A stretch of 42,165 bases of DNA from Actinomycetes bacterium (lineage in GTDB: Bacteria; Actinomycetota; Actinomycetes; Actinomycetales; Cellulomonadaceae): positions 1 through 42,165 of the forward strand of contig JAJYCD010000019.1 in the NCBI GenBank assembly GCA_021778635.1, read 5' to 3'. Position 1 is the first letter of the stretch, and every line of letters begins with the position of its first letter. Positions 8,272-16,211 of the stretch are shown piece by piece. The notes beneath the pieces were generated by a model. It made no database searches. It saw only the letters and a list, made by a program, of their open reading frames with translations, and had not been told where the DNA came from. Both the position numbers and the translations under genes were made by a program.

Positions 8272-8570
8272 GGTCGTCCGCCTTTCGAAGTCAGGGTGAG
8301 CGCCGCTCTGCCGCGCCTCGGGCCACCGTCGACGGCGCCGTGACCCCATCGTCGGGGCCGCCCGGGGGCGCGTTCGCAGGACGATCGTCCTAATTACCGA
8401 CGCATCTCGTCCGGAATCCGAAATCCATGGTGCGAACCGGGACGTTCGACCCGTGACGCCAGAGGCGGACTCCCGAACGCTGTGCCGCGGGCGAGTACCG
8501 CGGCAGGGCTGCGGGAGGCCGCTCGACCCGACGCCCGACCCCGCACGACCTCCACGAAGGAGCACCGAGA
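8272..8570. promoter_or_regulatory. Divergent promoter region of the fix/acyl-CoA operons with a perfect 14-bp palindrome
   Basis: This 299-nt gap separates the minus-strand acyl-CoA dehydrogenase operon from the plus-strand CoA-transferase operon. It contains the perfect palindrome AGGACGATCGTCCT at 8378-8391, directly abutting the AT-rich TAATTA (8391-8396), the only AT-rich patch in the gap. On the minus strand TAATTA could act as a -10 with the palindrome over the start of transcription, a repressor-like arrangement. GAAGGAG at 8556-8562 is the ribosome site of the CoA-transferase. No small gene was seen. Confidence 0.4.
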
Positions 8571-10166
8571 GTGGCACACGTGATCACCGCGGCCCAGGCC
8601 GCCGAGCTCATCCATGACGGGGACACGGTCGCGCTCAGCGGCTTCGGTCTCGCCTGCGTCAACGAAGAGGTGATCGCCGCGGTCGAGGCACGGTTCGTCG
8701 AGACCGGCGCGCCGCGGAACCTCACCGCGATCCACGCGAGCGCCGTCGGCGACCGCCGCACCAAGGGCATGAGCCACTGGGGCCACGAGGGCCTGCTCAA
8801 GCGATGGATCGGCGGCATCGCGATCGCGTCGCCCGCCCTCGCGAAGCTGATCGAGGCAGACGGTTGCGAGGCGTACAACCTGCCCCAGGGCGTGATCACC
8901 CAGCTCTACCGCGAGATCGCCGCCAAGCGCCCCGGGATCATCACGAAGGTCGGCCTCGGCACGTTCGTCGACCCCCGCGTCGAAGGCGCGCGGATGTCCC
9001 CCCGCTCGGTCGAGGACATCGTGCACGTCATCGAGCTGGCCGGCGAGGAGTGGCTGTTCTACCCGTCGTTCCCGATCAACGTCGGGCTGATCCGCGGCAC
9101 CGTCGCCGACGAGAACGGCAACCTGACCCTCACCAAGGAGGGCCTCAAGATGGAGGTCCTGCCGATCGCCCAGGCCGCGCACAACTCGGGCGGCATCGTC
9201 ATCGCCCAGGTCGAGTCGCTCGCCCAGGTCGGCTCGCTCGACCCCAACGACATCAAGGTCCCCGGCGTCCTGGTGGACTACCTCGTCGTCTCGGAGCCGG
9301 AGAACCACTTCCAGACCGAGAACACGCACTACAACCCGTCCTACTCCGGCCAGGTGCGCACACCGCTGTCCGGCGTCGTGCCGATCCCGCTCAGCGAGCG
9401 CAAGATCATCGCGCGCCGCTGCGCGATGGAGCTGACCGAAGGTGCGGTCCTCAACCTCGGCGTCGGGATCCCCGCGGACGTCGGGACCGTCGTCGCCGAG
9501 GAGGGTGCGAGCGCCTCGGTGGTCATGACGACCGAGGCCGGAGCGATCGGCGGCGTCCCCGCCGGTCTGAAGGACTTCGGCCACGCCTACAACCCCGAGG
9601 CGCTCGTCGACATGCACGCGCAGTTCGACTTCTACGACGGCGGCGGCCTCGACCTGTGCGTCCTCGGGCTCGCGCAGACCGACCAGCACGGCAACGTCAA
9701 CGTCTCGAAGTTCGGCAGCCGGGTGGCCGGCTGCGGCGGGTTCATCAACATCTCGCAGGCCGCCAAGACCCTGCTGTTCGCCGGGACGTTCACCGCGGGC
9801 GGGCTCGAGGTCGAGGTCGTCGACGGCTCTCTCGCGATCCGCACCGAGGGCCGGGCCAGGAAGTTCCTGGACCACGTCGAGCAGATCACCTTCAGCGGCC
9901 AGTACGCCGCCGGCACCGACCAGCGCGTGCTCTACGTGACCGAGCGCGCGGTGTTCCAGCTGATCGACGGCGCGATGACCCTCATCGAGGTCGCACCGGG
10001 AGTGGACCTCGAGACCGACGTCCTGGCGCACATGGACTTCACCCCCCAGATCTCCCCGGACCTCGCGCCGATGCCCGCGGGCATCTTCCGCGAGACCTGG
10101 GGCGAGCTCGCCGCACAGATCACCCCCGCGTCGGCATCGGTGCCGTCGCCCACCGGAAAGGCCTGA
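8571..10166 (+). CDS. Acyl-CoA:carboxylate CoA-transferase, fused alpha-beta (YdiF type)
   Basis: A 531-residue class I CoA-transferase with both halves in one chain, the same length as E. coli YdiF. The N-terminal alpha-like half includes YNLPQGVITQLYREIAAKRP and KVGLGTFVDPR; the beta-like half carries NLGVGIPADVGTVVAEEG and the catalytic glutamate Glu322 in TTEAGAIGGVPAG, which forms the acyl-glutamyl thioester. It moves CoA between a short-chain acyl-CoA and a free acid such as acetate. GTG start at 8571 with GAAGGAG 8 nt upstream. First gene of the plus-strand operon, only 3 nt before the MFS gene. Acetoacetate- or propionate-CoA transferase activity is also possible. Confidence 0.92.
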   Translation: MAHVITAAQAAELIHDGDTVALSGFGLACVNEEVIAAVEARFVETGAPRNLTAIHASAVGDRRTKGMSHWGHEGLLKRWIGGIAIASPALAKLIEADGCEAYNLPQGVITQLYREIAAKRPGIITKVGLGTFVDPRVEGARMSPRSVEDIVHVIELAGEEWLFYPSFPINVGLIRGTVADENGNLTLTKEGLKMEVLPIAQAAHNSGGIVIAQVESLAQVGSLDPNDIKVPGVLVDYLVVSEPENHFQTENTHYNPSYSGQVRTPLSGVVPIPLSERKIIARRCAMELTEGAVLNLGVGIPADVGTVVAEEGASASVVMTTEAGAIGGVPAGLKDFGHAYNPEALVDMHAQFDFYDGGGLDLCVLGLAQTDQHGNVNVSKFGSRVAGCGGFINISQAAKTLLFAGTFTAGGLEVEVVDGSLAIRTEGRARKFLDHVEQITFSGQYAAGTDQRVLYVTERAVFQLIDGAMTLIEVAPGVDLETDVLAHMDFTPQISPDLAPMPAGIFRETWGELAAQITPASASVPSPTGKA

Positions 10167-10169
10167 CCC

Positions 10170-11426
10170 ATGCCCACCTCGTCCCCCACCCTCAACCGGT
10201 GGTCGGTGCTCTGGGGATCCGTCGCGATCCTGATGTGCACCGGAGCCATCTATGCGTTCTCGGTGTTCGCCGGGCCGCTCTCCGCAGCGCACCACTGGTC
10301 GATGGCGGACGTCATGCTCGCCTTCACGATCAACGGCGCCGTCGGCCCGATCCCCATGATCGCGGGCGGCTTCATCATCGACCGCGGCGGTTCACGTCTC
10401 CTGGTGCTGATCGGCGGCCTCATGTTCGCGGCCGGCTTCATCCTCACCGGCCTGGCCACCACGACCACGGCGCTGTACCTGTCCTACGGCCTGCTCGCCG
10501 GCCTCGGCCAGGGGTTCGCCTACTCGGCGTGCCTGAACAACACCCTCAAGCTCTTCCCCGACCAGCGCGGTCGGGCGGCGGGCATCATCACCGGTGGCAT
10601 GGGCGCGGCGACCGTGGTTGCCGCCCCGGTGGCCAACGCGCTGATCAGCAGCCACAGCGTGACGACCGCCTTCGTGGCGATGGGCTCGGTGTACGCGGTC
10701 GTCATCGTCGTGGCATCGTTCTTCATCCGGCAGGCACCGGTCGGCTACGCCCCCGAGGGCTGGGTGCGCCCGGCGGCCGACGGACGCACGGTCAACCTCG
10801 ACTGGGCCGCGATGCTCAAGACGCCCGTCTTCTACATGATCTTCCTCATGATGGGCGTCGGGGCGTTCTCCGGTCTGATGATCGCCGCCAACGCCTCGGG
10901 GATCGGCAAGGGGATGTTCGCGCTGTCGGCCGCGACCGCAGCGGTGTACGTGAGCATCTACTCGGCCTGCAACGCCGTCGGGCGCGTCGCGTGGGGTGCC
11001 GTCTCCGACCGGATCGGCTACACGAACGCACTCCTCCTGATCTTCGGCGTCGTCGCGGCGTCGATGCTCGTGCTCGTCACCGTCTCCTCGACGGTCGGTT
11101 TCGCTGTCGGCATCGTCGGCCTCGGGCTGTGCTTCGGCGGCGTCATGGGCGTGTTCCCCGCGCTCACGATGAAGAACTTCGGTCCCAGGTTCCAGGGCAT
11201 CAACTACGGGATCATGTTCACGGCGTACTCGGTCGCGGCGTACTTCGCGCCGAAGCTCGCCGCCGACATGGGCAAGGCCCACAACGGCGACTTCACGATC
11301 GCCTTCGAGATCGCGATCGCCCTGGCCGTCGTGGGTGCCGTCCTGACGGCGGTGTTCACCCGCGTCCAGAAGGCGCACCAGAACGCGCTCGCCGCGCCGG
11401 CCAGGGAGTCCGTCGCCGTCTCCTGA
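10170..11426 (+). CDS. MFS transporter, oxalate/formate antiporter (OFA) family
   Basis: A 418-residue carrier with about 12 predicted membrane helices. The N-terminus (WSVLWGSVAILMCTGAIYAFSVF), the GLLAGLGQGFAYSA helix and the NAVGRVAWGAVSDRIGYTNA loop of the second half are characteristic of the OFA subfamily (OxlT, YhjX). It starts 3 nt after the CoA-transferase stop, so the two are co-transcribed. Its neighbours suggest it imports or exchanges the carboxylate processed by the CoA-transferase and ligase; oxalate itself is not implied by the sequence. A 13-bp perfect hairpin begins 18 nt after its stop. Confidence 0.88.
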   Translation: MPTSSPTLNRWSVLWGSVAILMCTGAIYAFSVFAGPLSAAHHWSMADVMLAFTINGAVGPIPMIAGGFIIDRGGSRLLVLIGGLMFAAGFILTGLATTTTALYLSYGLLAGLGQGFAYSACLNNTLKLFPDQRGRAAGIITGGMGAATVVAAPVANALISSHSVTTAFVAMGSVYAVVIVVASFFIRQAPVGYAPEGWVRPAADGRTVNLDWAAMLKTPVFYMIFLMMGVGAFSGLMIAANASGIGKGMFALSAATAAVYVSIYSACNAVGRVAWGAVSDRIGYTNALLLIFGVVAASMLVLVTVSSTVGFAVGIVGLGLCFGGVMGVFPALTMKNFGPRFQGINYGIMFTAYSVAAYFAPKLAADMGKAHNGDFTIAFEIAIALAVVGAVLTAVFTRVQKAHQNALAAPARESVAVS

Positions 11427-11443
11427 CGCCGCCGGTACCAGAC

Positions 11444-11484
11444 GCGCCGCCGGTGCCGGGCCCACCACCGCGCACCGGCGGCGC
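11444..11484 (+). terminator. Strong hairpin between the MFS gene and the acyl-CoA ligase
   Basis: Arms GCGCCGCCGGTGC (11444-11456) and GCACCGGCGGCGC (11472-11484) pair perfectly over 13 bp with a 15-nt loop. There is no T-run, as is common in actinobacteria. Because the ligase follows on the same strand, it may act as an attenuator rather than a full stop. Confidence 0.55.
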
Positions 11485-11586
11485 ACCGCCGACGGGCGAG
11501 CTCGCCCGCTCGACACGGAGCCCGCGCCCGACTCCGACCCCGCCCGACATCGATCCCTTCTCGACACCGATCCCCCAGGAGCGTTG

Positions 11587-13206
11587 ATGAACCCGGCCGA
11601 CATGGGCCCCGCGGCCGCGCTCGAGCACGTCGCTCGCCGGGCGCCCGCGACCCGGTCGCTGGTCTACGACGGCGTCGCCACCACCGCAGCGGACCTCCAC
11701 CTGCGCACCGGCGCACTCGCAGCGGCGCTGGCGTCCGGAGGCGTCCGTGCGGGCGACCGGGTCGCCTACGTCGGTCGCAACAGCCCGACGCTCGTCACGA
11801 CGCTGCTCGCGTGCAGCCATCTCGGGGCGATCTTCGTCCCGGTCAACTTCCGGCTCGCCGCGCGGGAGGTCGCCGGCGTGCTCGCGGACTGCGACCCGCA
11901 CACCGTCGTCGCGGAGCCCGCACACCGGATCACCGTGGAGCGGGCCGCGGACGACCTCCGGGTGCTCCGGTGGCTGCTCGTCGACTCCGACCCCCTCGCT
12001 CTCGGCGAGGCGCTCGACGCCGTCCTTCCCACCCCGCCCGAGCTGCCGGACCCGCTGCCATGGGTCGCGCTGTCGGTCGCGGTCGCGAACGGCGGCCCCG
12101 TCCCCGCTCGCGTCCCGTGCCGCGCGGACGACGTCGCGCTCCTCGTGTACACCTCGGGCTCGGCGGGTCTGCCCAAGGGCGTGGTCCTGACGCACGGGAA
12201 CCTGTGGTGGAGCGGCGCGAACGTCGATCTCGCGACCGACTGCCGCAACGGCGACGTCCACCTGGCCGTCGCACCCATGTTCCACATCGGCGGGCTCAAC
12301 GCCTTCGCGCTCCGCACCCTCGCCCGTGCGGGAACGCTCGTGATCCGGCGCGGCTTCGACGCCTCACAGGTGCTGGCCGACCTGCGCGAGCACCGCATCA
12401 CGACGCTGTTCGGTGTCCCGGCGATGTACGCCGCCCTGGCGCGCGAACCCGGGTTCGCCGACGCCGACCTCTCCGGCATCCGCGTCGCACTGATCGCCGG
12501 TGCGCCTGTACCGAAGAAGATCATCGAGACGTACACCGAGCGCGGCCTGCTCGTGCAGCAGTCGTGGGGCATGACCGAGACGGCACCAGCCGCGACCTGC
12601 CTGCCGCTCGCCGAGGTCCGCACGCGGCCGTGCTCGGCCGGCCTTCCCCTCCCCTACACGACCCTGCGGCTCGTCGACCCGCGGACCGGTGCGGACGTCG
12701 AGGAGCCGGGTGCCCCGGGAGAGATCTGGGTCAACGGACCGAACGTCTGCTCCGGCTACTGGCGGAACCCGACCGCGACCGCGGAGGCCTTCGCCGAGCC
12801 GGGCTGGTTGCGCACGGGCGACGTCGCGCGCCGGGACGCAGACGGGTACTACACGATCTGCGGTCGGATCAAGGACATGATCAACAGCGGTGGCGAGAAC
12901 ATCTTCCCCACCGAGGTCGAGCGCGTGCTCGCCGAGGTCCCCGGGGTCCACGACGTCGCCGTGATCGGCGTCCCGGACCCGGTGTGGGGCGAGACCGTCC
13001 TGGCCGCGGTCGTCTGCGCCGACGGGGTGGAGGTCACGCTGGACCTGCTGCGGGAGCATGCCGCGCGACGGCTCGCGCGCTACAAGCTGCCGACCCGGCT
13101 CGTGGTCCTCGACACCCTGGCCCACAACGGCGCGGGCAAGGTCGACAAGCGCGCCCTGCGAACGCTGCTCGGTGCCGACGTCGCCGAGTGCGCGGCTCGC
13201 CCCTGA
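11587..13206 (+). CDS. AMP-forming acyl-CoA ligase (CaiC/FadK-like)
   Basis: A 539-residue member of the ANL superfamily that activates a carboxylate with ATP and CoA. Visible motifs: P-loop YTSGSAGLPKGVVLTHGN at about residue 190, the A5 region QQSWGMTETAP, A7 LRTGDVARRDADGYYTICGR, A8 KDMINSGGENIFPTEVE and A10 NGAGKVDKRALR with the catalytic lysine. The start is ATG 11587, 5 nt after AGGAG (11577-11581); a TTG immediately before is in frame but less likely. Third gene of the plus-strand module; with the CoA-transferase it gives two alternative routes for CoA activation. Substrate cannot be read from sequence; short or medium carboxylates are inferred from context. Confidence 0.9.
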   Translation: MNPADMGPAAALEHVARRAPATRSLVYDGVATTAADLHLRTGALAAALASGGVRAGDRVAYVGRNSPTLVTTLLACSHLGAIFVPVNFRLAAREVAGVLADCDPHTVVAEPAHRITVERAADDLRVLRWLLVDSDPLALGEALDAVLPTPPELPDPLPWVALSVAVANGGPVPARVPCRADDVALLVYTSGSAGLPKGVVLTHGNLWWSGANVDLATDCRNGDVHLAVAPMFHIGGLNAFALRTLARAGTLVIRRGFDASQVLADLREHRITTLFGVPAMYAALAREPGFADADLSGIRVALIAGAPVPKKIIETYTERGLLVQQSWGMTETAPAATCLPLAEVRTRPCSAGLPLPYTTLRLVDPRTGADVEEPGAPGEIWVNGPNVCSGYWRNPTATAEAFAEPGWLRTGDVARRDADGYYTICGRIKDMINSGGENIFPTEVERVLAEVPGVHDVAVIGVPDPVWGETVLAAVVCADGVEVTLDLLREHAARRLARYKLPTRLVVLDTLAHNGAGKVDKRALRTLLGADVAECAARP

Positions 13207-13230
13207 CGGCGGGCACGACCGGGCAGCCGA

Positions 13231-13244
13231 GCCGCCCTGGCGGC
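13231..13244 (+). terminator. Weak hairpin after the acyl-CoA ligase
   Basis: GCCGC (13231-13235) pairs with GCGGC (13240-13244) around CCTG, 25 nt after the ligase stop and before the histidine kinase. The stem is short, so this is only a candidate. Confidence 0.25.
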
Positions 13245-13264
13245 CGGGACCGTCCGACTGCTGG

Positions 13265-13270
13265 TACACC
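13265..13270 (+). promoter_or_regulatory. Candidate -10 (TACACC) for a leaderless histidine kinase transcript
   Basis: TACACC, preceded by TGG (extended -10 style), ends 7 nt before the kinase ATG at 13278. There is no Shine-Dalgarno sequence in front of the ATG, which fits leaderless translation. Confidence 0.35.
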
Positions 13271-13277
13271 TGTCCGC

Positions 13278-14486
13278 ATGGTGCCCTCGTCGTCCACGCG
13301 TGCCGGGTCGTTCGGCGCGGCAGCGCGCGGTGATCGCGCACGGTTCGGTGCGGACCTCGGCCTCGGCGTCGCCCTCGCACTCGTCGTCACCGTGCACGCG
13401 AGCCTCGACGGGGCGCCGTTGCCGCTCACTGCCGCTGCCGCACTCGCCTGTCTCGGCCTCGGCGCACGTCGCCGCTGGCCGGCGGCGGTGCTCACCCTCC
13501 TCGTCGTCGTGACGAGCCTCGCCGCCGTCACCGGTCATCCCCTCGCGCTGCTCTTCGTCGCGACGGAGGTCGGTCTCTACAGCGTGGCGGTCAGGACGAC
13601 CCGCACGAGGACGCTGCTCGCGGCCGCGTTCACCGGCGCCGTCCTGTTCCTCTCCGCGCGCACCGTGACGCAGGGGCCGCCCACCGAGCCCGCGACGCTG
13701 ATCGTCGTCGTCTGGACGGCGCTCGCCGCCGCGGTCGGCGACGCGGTCCGCAACCATCGCGCCTACGTGACTGCCCTCGCAGAGCGCGCCGACCGGGCCG
13801 AGGAGACCCGGGACGCCGTCGCCCGCGCGCGCGTGACCGAGGAGCGGGTCCGGATCGCGCGCGAGCTGCACGACGTCGTCGCGCACCACCTCGCCGTGAT
13901 CAACGTCCATGCGGGACTGGCCGCACGGAGCGTCCGCACCGCCCCCGACCGGGCCGAGGACTCGCTCACGCACGTCCAGGAAGCCGCTCGCACCGCTCTC
14001 GACGAGCTGGGCGCCGTGCTCCGGGTGCTCCGTGCCGACACCGCGGACGGTGCGCCGGGCACCGACCCTCCGGCACCGGGGCTGGCGGACCTCGACGCCC
14101 TGCTCCGCTCGTTCGCCGCGATCGGCCTCGCGGTGCGGACGAGCGTCACGGGTCGACCGCTCGCTCTCGACCCCGCGTGCGACCTGACGGCGTACCGCGT
14201 CGTGCAGGAGGCGCTCACCAACGCGCACAAGCACGGCGCCGGCGGGACCGCGCTGGTGCGTCTCGACCACGGGCCCGGCGGTGTCGACCTCGCGGTCTCC
14301 AACCCGGCCACGTGGCCACCGGCCGCGCCCTCGACGGGCGGACCGGGCACCGGGAACGGACTGCTCGGGATGCGGGAGCGGGTCGAGTCGATCGGCGGGA
14401 GCCTCACGGCCGGCGCGGACCGGGACGGCACGTTCCGCGTGACGGCCCGCATCCCCGCCGTCCCGACGTCGGGAACCGGTCGATGA
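13278..14486 (+). CDS. Sensor histidine kinase, NarL-partner (HisKA_3) type
   Basis: A 402-residue membrane kinase. Four to five hydrophobic segments lie in residues 25-155 without a large extracellular domain, typical of intramembrane-sensing actinobacterial kinases. The HisKA_3 phosphoacceptor is His198 in RIARELHDVVAHHLAVINVHAG. The ATPase domain has the N-box YRVVQEALTNAHKHG and the G-box GNGLLGMRERVESIGG. The stop overlaps the response regulator start (ATGA), so the pair is co-expressed. The ABC exporter just downstream is the likely target; the stimulus is unknown. Confidence 0.92.
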   Translation: MVPSSSTRAGSFGAAARGDRARFGADLGLGVALALVVTVHASLDGAPLPLTAAAALACLGLGARRRWPAAVLTLLVVVTSLAAVTGHPLALLFVATEVGLYSVAVRTTRTRTLLAAAFTGAVLFLSARTVTQGPPTEPATLIVVVWTALAAAVGDAVRNHRAYVTALAERADRAEETRDAVARARVTEERVRIARELHDVVAHHLAVINVHAGLAARSVRTAPDRAEDSLTHVQEAARTALDELGAVLRVLRADTADGAPGTDPPAPGLADLDALLRSFAAIGLAVRTSVTGRPLALDPACDLTAYRVVQEALTNAHKHGAGGTALVRLDHGPGGVDLAVSNPATWPPAAPSTGGPGTGNGLLGMRERVESIGGSLTAGADRDGTFRVTARIPAVPTSGTGR

Positions 14487-15157
14487 TCCGCGTCGTCGTC
14501 GCGGACGACCAGGCGCTCATCCGGGCCGGGCTGCGCGGCATCCTCGAGGGCGAGCCGGACATCGCGGTCGTCGCCGAGGCGGCGGACGGGCGCGAGGCGG
14601 TCGATGCCGCACGGCACCACAGCGCGGACGTCGTGCTGATGGACGTGCGGATGCCTGGTGTCGACGGGATCGACGCGACGCGTCTGATCCGCGCCGACGC
14701 CACGCTCGCGGCGGTCCGGGTGCTCGTGCTCACGACCTTCGAGACCGACGAGTACGTCGACCGCGCCCTCACGGCGGGCGCCGACGGTTTCCTCGGGAAG
14801 GGTGCCGAGCCGCGCGAGCTCGTCGACGCCGTCCGCGTCGTGGCGTCGGGCGGGTCCTCGCTCTCGTCCCGCGCGGCCCGTGGGCTGATCGATCGTCTGC
14901 GCGCGTCGACGGCTACCCGCCCGGGCGGCGACGACGCCGTCGCGCGCGAGCTCGTCGCGCGGCTCACCGAGCGCGAGCGCGACGTCCTGCGACGGGTGGC
15001 CTCGGGCGCCTCGAACGACGAGATCGCCGCCGACCTGGTGATCTCGCCGCTGACCGTCAAGACGCACGTCAACCGGGCCATGATGAAGGTCGGTGCGCAC
15101 GACCGTGCCCAGCTCGTGGTCCTGGCGTACGAGAGTGGCCTACTGCCGCGGCAGTAG
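14483..15157 (+). CDS. NarL/FixJ-family response regulator
   Basis: A 224-residue two-domain regulator. Receiver domain about 1-120: acidic pair Asp8-Asp9, phosphoacceptor Asp54 (VLMDVRMPGVDG), the switch threonine in LTTFETDEY and the conserved Lys in GFLGKGAEP. LuxR-type helix-turn-helix about 155-220 (LTERERDVLRRVASGASNDEIA, then TVKTHVNRAMMKV). Paired with the kinase through an ATGA overlap. Its last seven codons form the left half of a perfect 24-bp palindrome that continues into the intergenic region, a possible autoregulatory or terminator element. Confidence 0.93.
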   Translation: MIRVVVADDQALIRAGLRGILEGEPDIAVVAEAADGREAVDAARHHSADVVLMDVRMPGVDGIDATRLIRADATLAAVRVLVLTTFETDEYVDRALTAGADGFLGKGAEPRELVDAVRVVASGGSSLSSRAARGLIDRLRASTATRPGGDDAVARELVARLTERERDVLRRVASGASNDEIAADLVISPLTVKTHVNRAMMKVGAHDRAQLVVLAYESGLLPRQ

Positions 15158-15188
15158 GCCCGAGCAGGAGGTTCCTGCGGCAGCAGGA
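15137..15188 (+). promoter_or_regulatory. Cluster of three dyads between the response regulator and the ABC exporter
   Basis: Dyad 1 (15137-15160) is a perfect 24-bp palindrome: GGCCTACTGC, loop CGCG, GCAGTAGGCC; it spans the response regulator stop codon. Dyad 2 (15164-15178) is GCAGGA-GGT-TCCTGC. Dyad 3 (15173-15188) is TCCTGC-GGCA-GCAGGA and overlaps dyad 2. All share CTGC/GCAG half-sites. They could be operators for the adjacent NarL-type regulator; dyad 1 could alternatively fold as a terminator hairpin. Confidence 0.5.
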
Positions 15189-15222
15189 CGACGCGCCCGC
15201 GCCGCTCGGCAACAGTGGTCCC

Positions 15223-15261
15223 ATGACTCACACGCAGCACCACGGTCGGCGGACGTCATGA
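15223..15261 (+). CDS. 12-residue leader ORF overlapping the ABC ATPase start
   Basis: ATG 15223 opens a 12-codon reading frame (MTHTQHHGRRTS) whose TGA overlaps the ATG of the ABC ATPase as ATGA. No Shine-Dalgarno site precedes it; AACAGT six nt upstream of the ATG is a poor -10, so a leaderless start is possible. The ATPase ATG also lacks an obvious ribosome site, so termination-reinitiation from this leader could supply its translation. This is inference from spacing only. Confidence 0.35.
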   Translation: MTHTQHHGRRTS

Positions 15262-16211
15262 TCGTCGTCGACCAGGTCACCAAGTCCTACGGCGCGACCC
15301 GCGCCGTCAACTCGCTCTCGTTCACCGTCAGGCCGGGCGTCGTCACCGGGTTCCTCGGGCCCAACGGCGCCGGCAAGTCGACCACGATGCGCATGATGAT
15401 GGGCCTCGACCGGCCCGACTCCGGTCACGTCACGATCGGCGGCAAGGCGTACGTCGACCACACCGCACCGCTGCACGAGGTCGGTGCGCTGCTCGAGGCC
15501 AAGGCGATCCACCCGGGCCGCTCGGCGTACGACCACCTGCTCGCGCTCGCGCTCACCAACGGCATCCCGCGCCGTCGCATCACCGAGGTGCTCGACCTGG
15601 TCGGCCTGACGAGCGTCGCACGCAAGCGGGCCGGGGCCTTCTCCCTCGGCATGGGTCAGCGCCTCGGCATCGCCGCGGCGCTGCTGGGCGACCCCGACGT
15701 GATCCTCCTCGACGAGCCGGTCAACGGCCTCGACCCGGAGGGGATCCTCTGGATCCGCACGCTGCTCAAGGACCTCGCCGAGGAGGGGCGGACGGTGTTC
15801 GTCTCCTCGCACCTGATCTCGGAGATGGCGCTGACGGCGGAGCACCTCGTCGTCGTCGGGCGGGGGCGCCTCATCGCCGACACCTCCGTCGACGAGCTGC
15901 GGCGCACCGTCGCCGGGGCGAGCGTGCACGTCCGCACCCCGGACGCGACCCGGCTCGGCCGCCTCCTGGTCGACGACGGCGTCACCGTGACCTCGGGCCC
16001 GGACCCTCACGAGCTCGACGTGAGCGGCCTCGACGCCGCGACGATCGGCGACCGCGCACTCGCCGCCGGCATCCCTGTGCACGCGCTCGTCCCGCACGAG
16101 GTGTCGCTCGAGGACGCCTTCATGCAGCTCACCCATGACTCCGTCGAGTACCAGCCGACGTCCCTCGCGACGTCCGAGGGGCTCGCCACCACCGAAGGGC
16201 AGGCCGCCTGA
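15258..16211 (+). CDS. ABC transporter ATP-binding protein
   Basis: A 317-residue ATPase of the drug/lipid-exporter type (CcmA-like). Walker A GPNGAGKST at residues 34-42; signature FSLGMGQRLGIAAALLGDP in place of LSGGQ; Walker B VILLDEPVNGLDPEG; switch His in VFVSSHLISEMA. A C-terminal extension of about 100 residues follows the nucleotide-binding domain, as in bacteriocin/antibiotic exporters. ATG 15258 is chosen because the conserved fold begins at once (MIVVDQVTKSYGATRAVN). The stop overlaps the permease start by one base. Probable target of the upstream two-component system. Confidence 0.92.
   Translation: MIVVDQVTKSYGATRAVNSLSFTVRPGVVTGFLGPNGAGKSTTMRMMMGLDRPDSGHVTIGGKAYVDHTAPLHEVGALLEAKAIHPGRSAYDHLLALALTNGIPRRRITEVLDLVGLTSVARKRAGAFSLGMGQRLGIAAALLGDPDVILLDEPVNGLDPEGILWIRTLLKDLAEEGRTVFVSSHLISEMALTAEHLVVVGRGRLIADTSVDELRRTVAGASVHVRTPDATRLGRLLVDDGVTVTSGPDPHELDVSGLDAATIGDRALAAGIPVHALVPHEVSLEDAFMQLTHDSVEYQPTSLATSEGLATTEGQAA

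Noticed and set aside
5455..8343. Very long open frame on the plus strand opposite fixB, fixA and the dehydrogenase gene
   Set aside because: Arg/Asp/His-rich translation without any domain; a GC-rich antisense shadow of three well-supported genes.
10170..11426. Dedicated oxalate or formate transporter
   Set aside because: OFA membership is clear, but no oxalyl-CoA decarboxylase, formyl-CoA transferase or formate dehydrogenase is nearby; substrate left open.
8804..11587. Long open frame in another phase across the CoA-transferase and MFS genes
   Set aside because: Arg/Pro-rich low-complexity product, no motifs; both real genes in the region have clear family signatures.
15137..15160. Attachment site or inverted repeat end of a mobile element
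   Set aside because: No transposase, integrase or second copy of the palindrome in the window.
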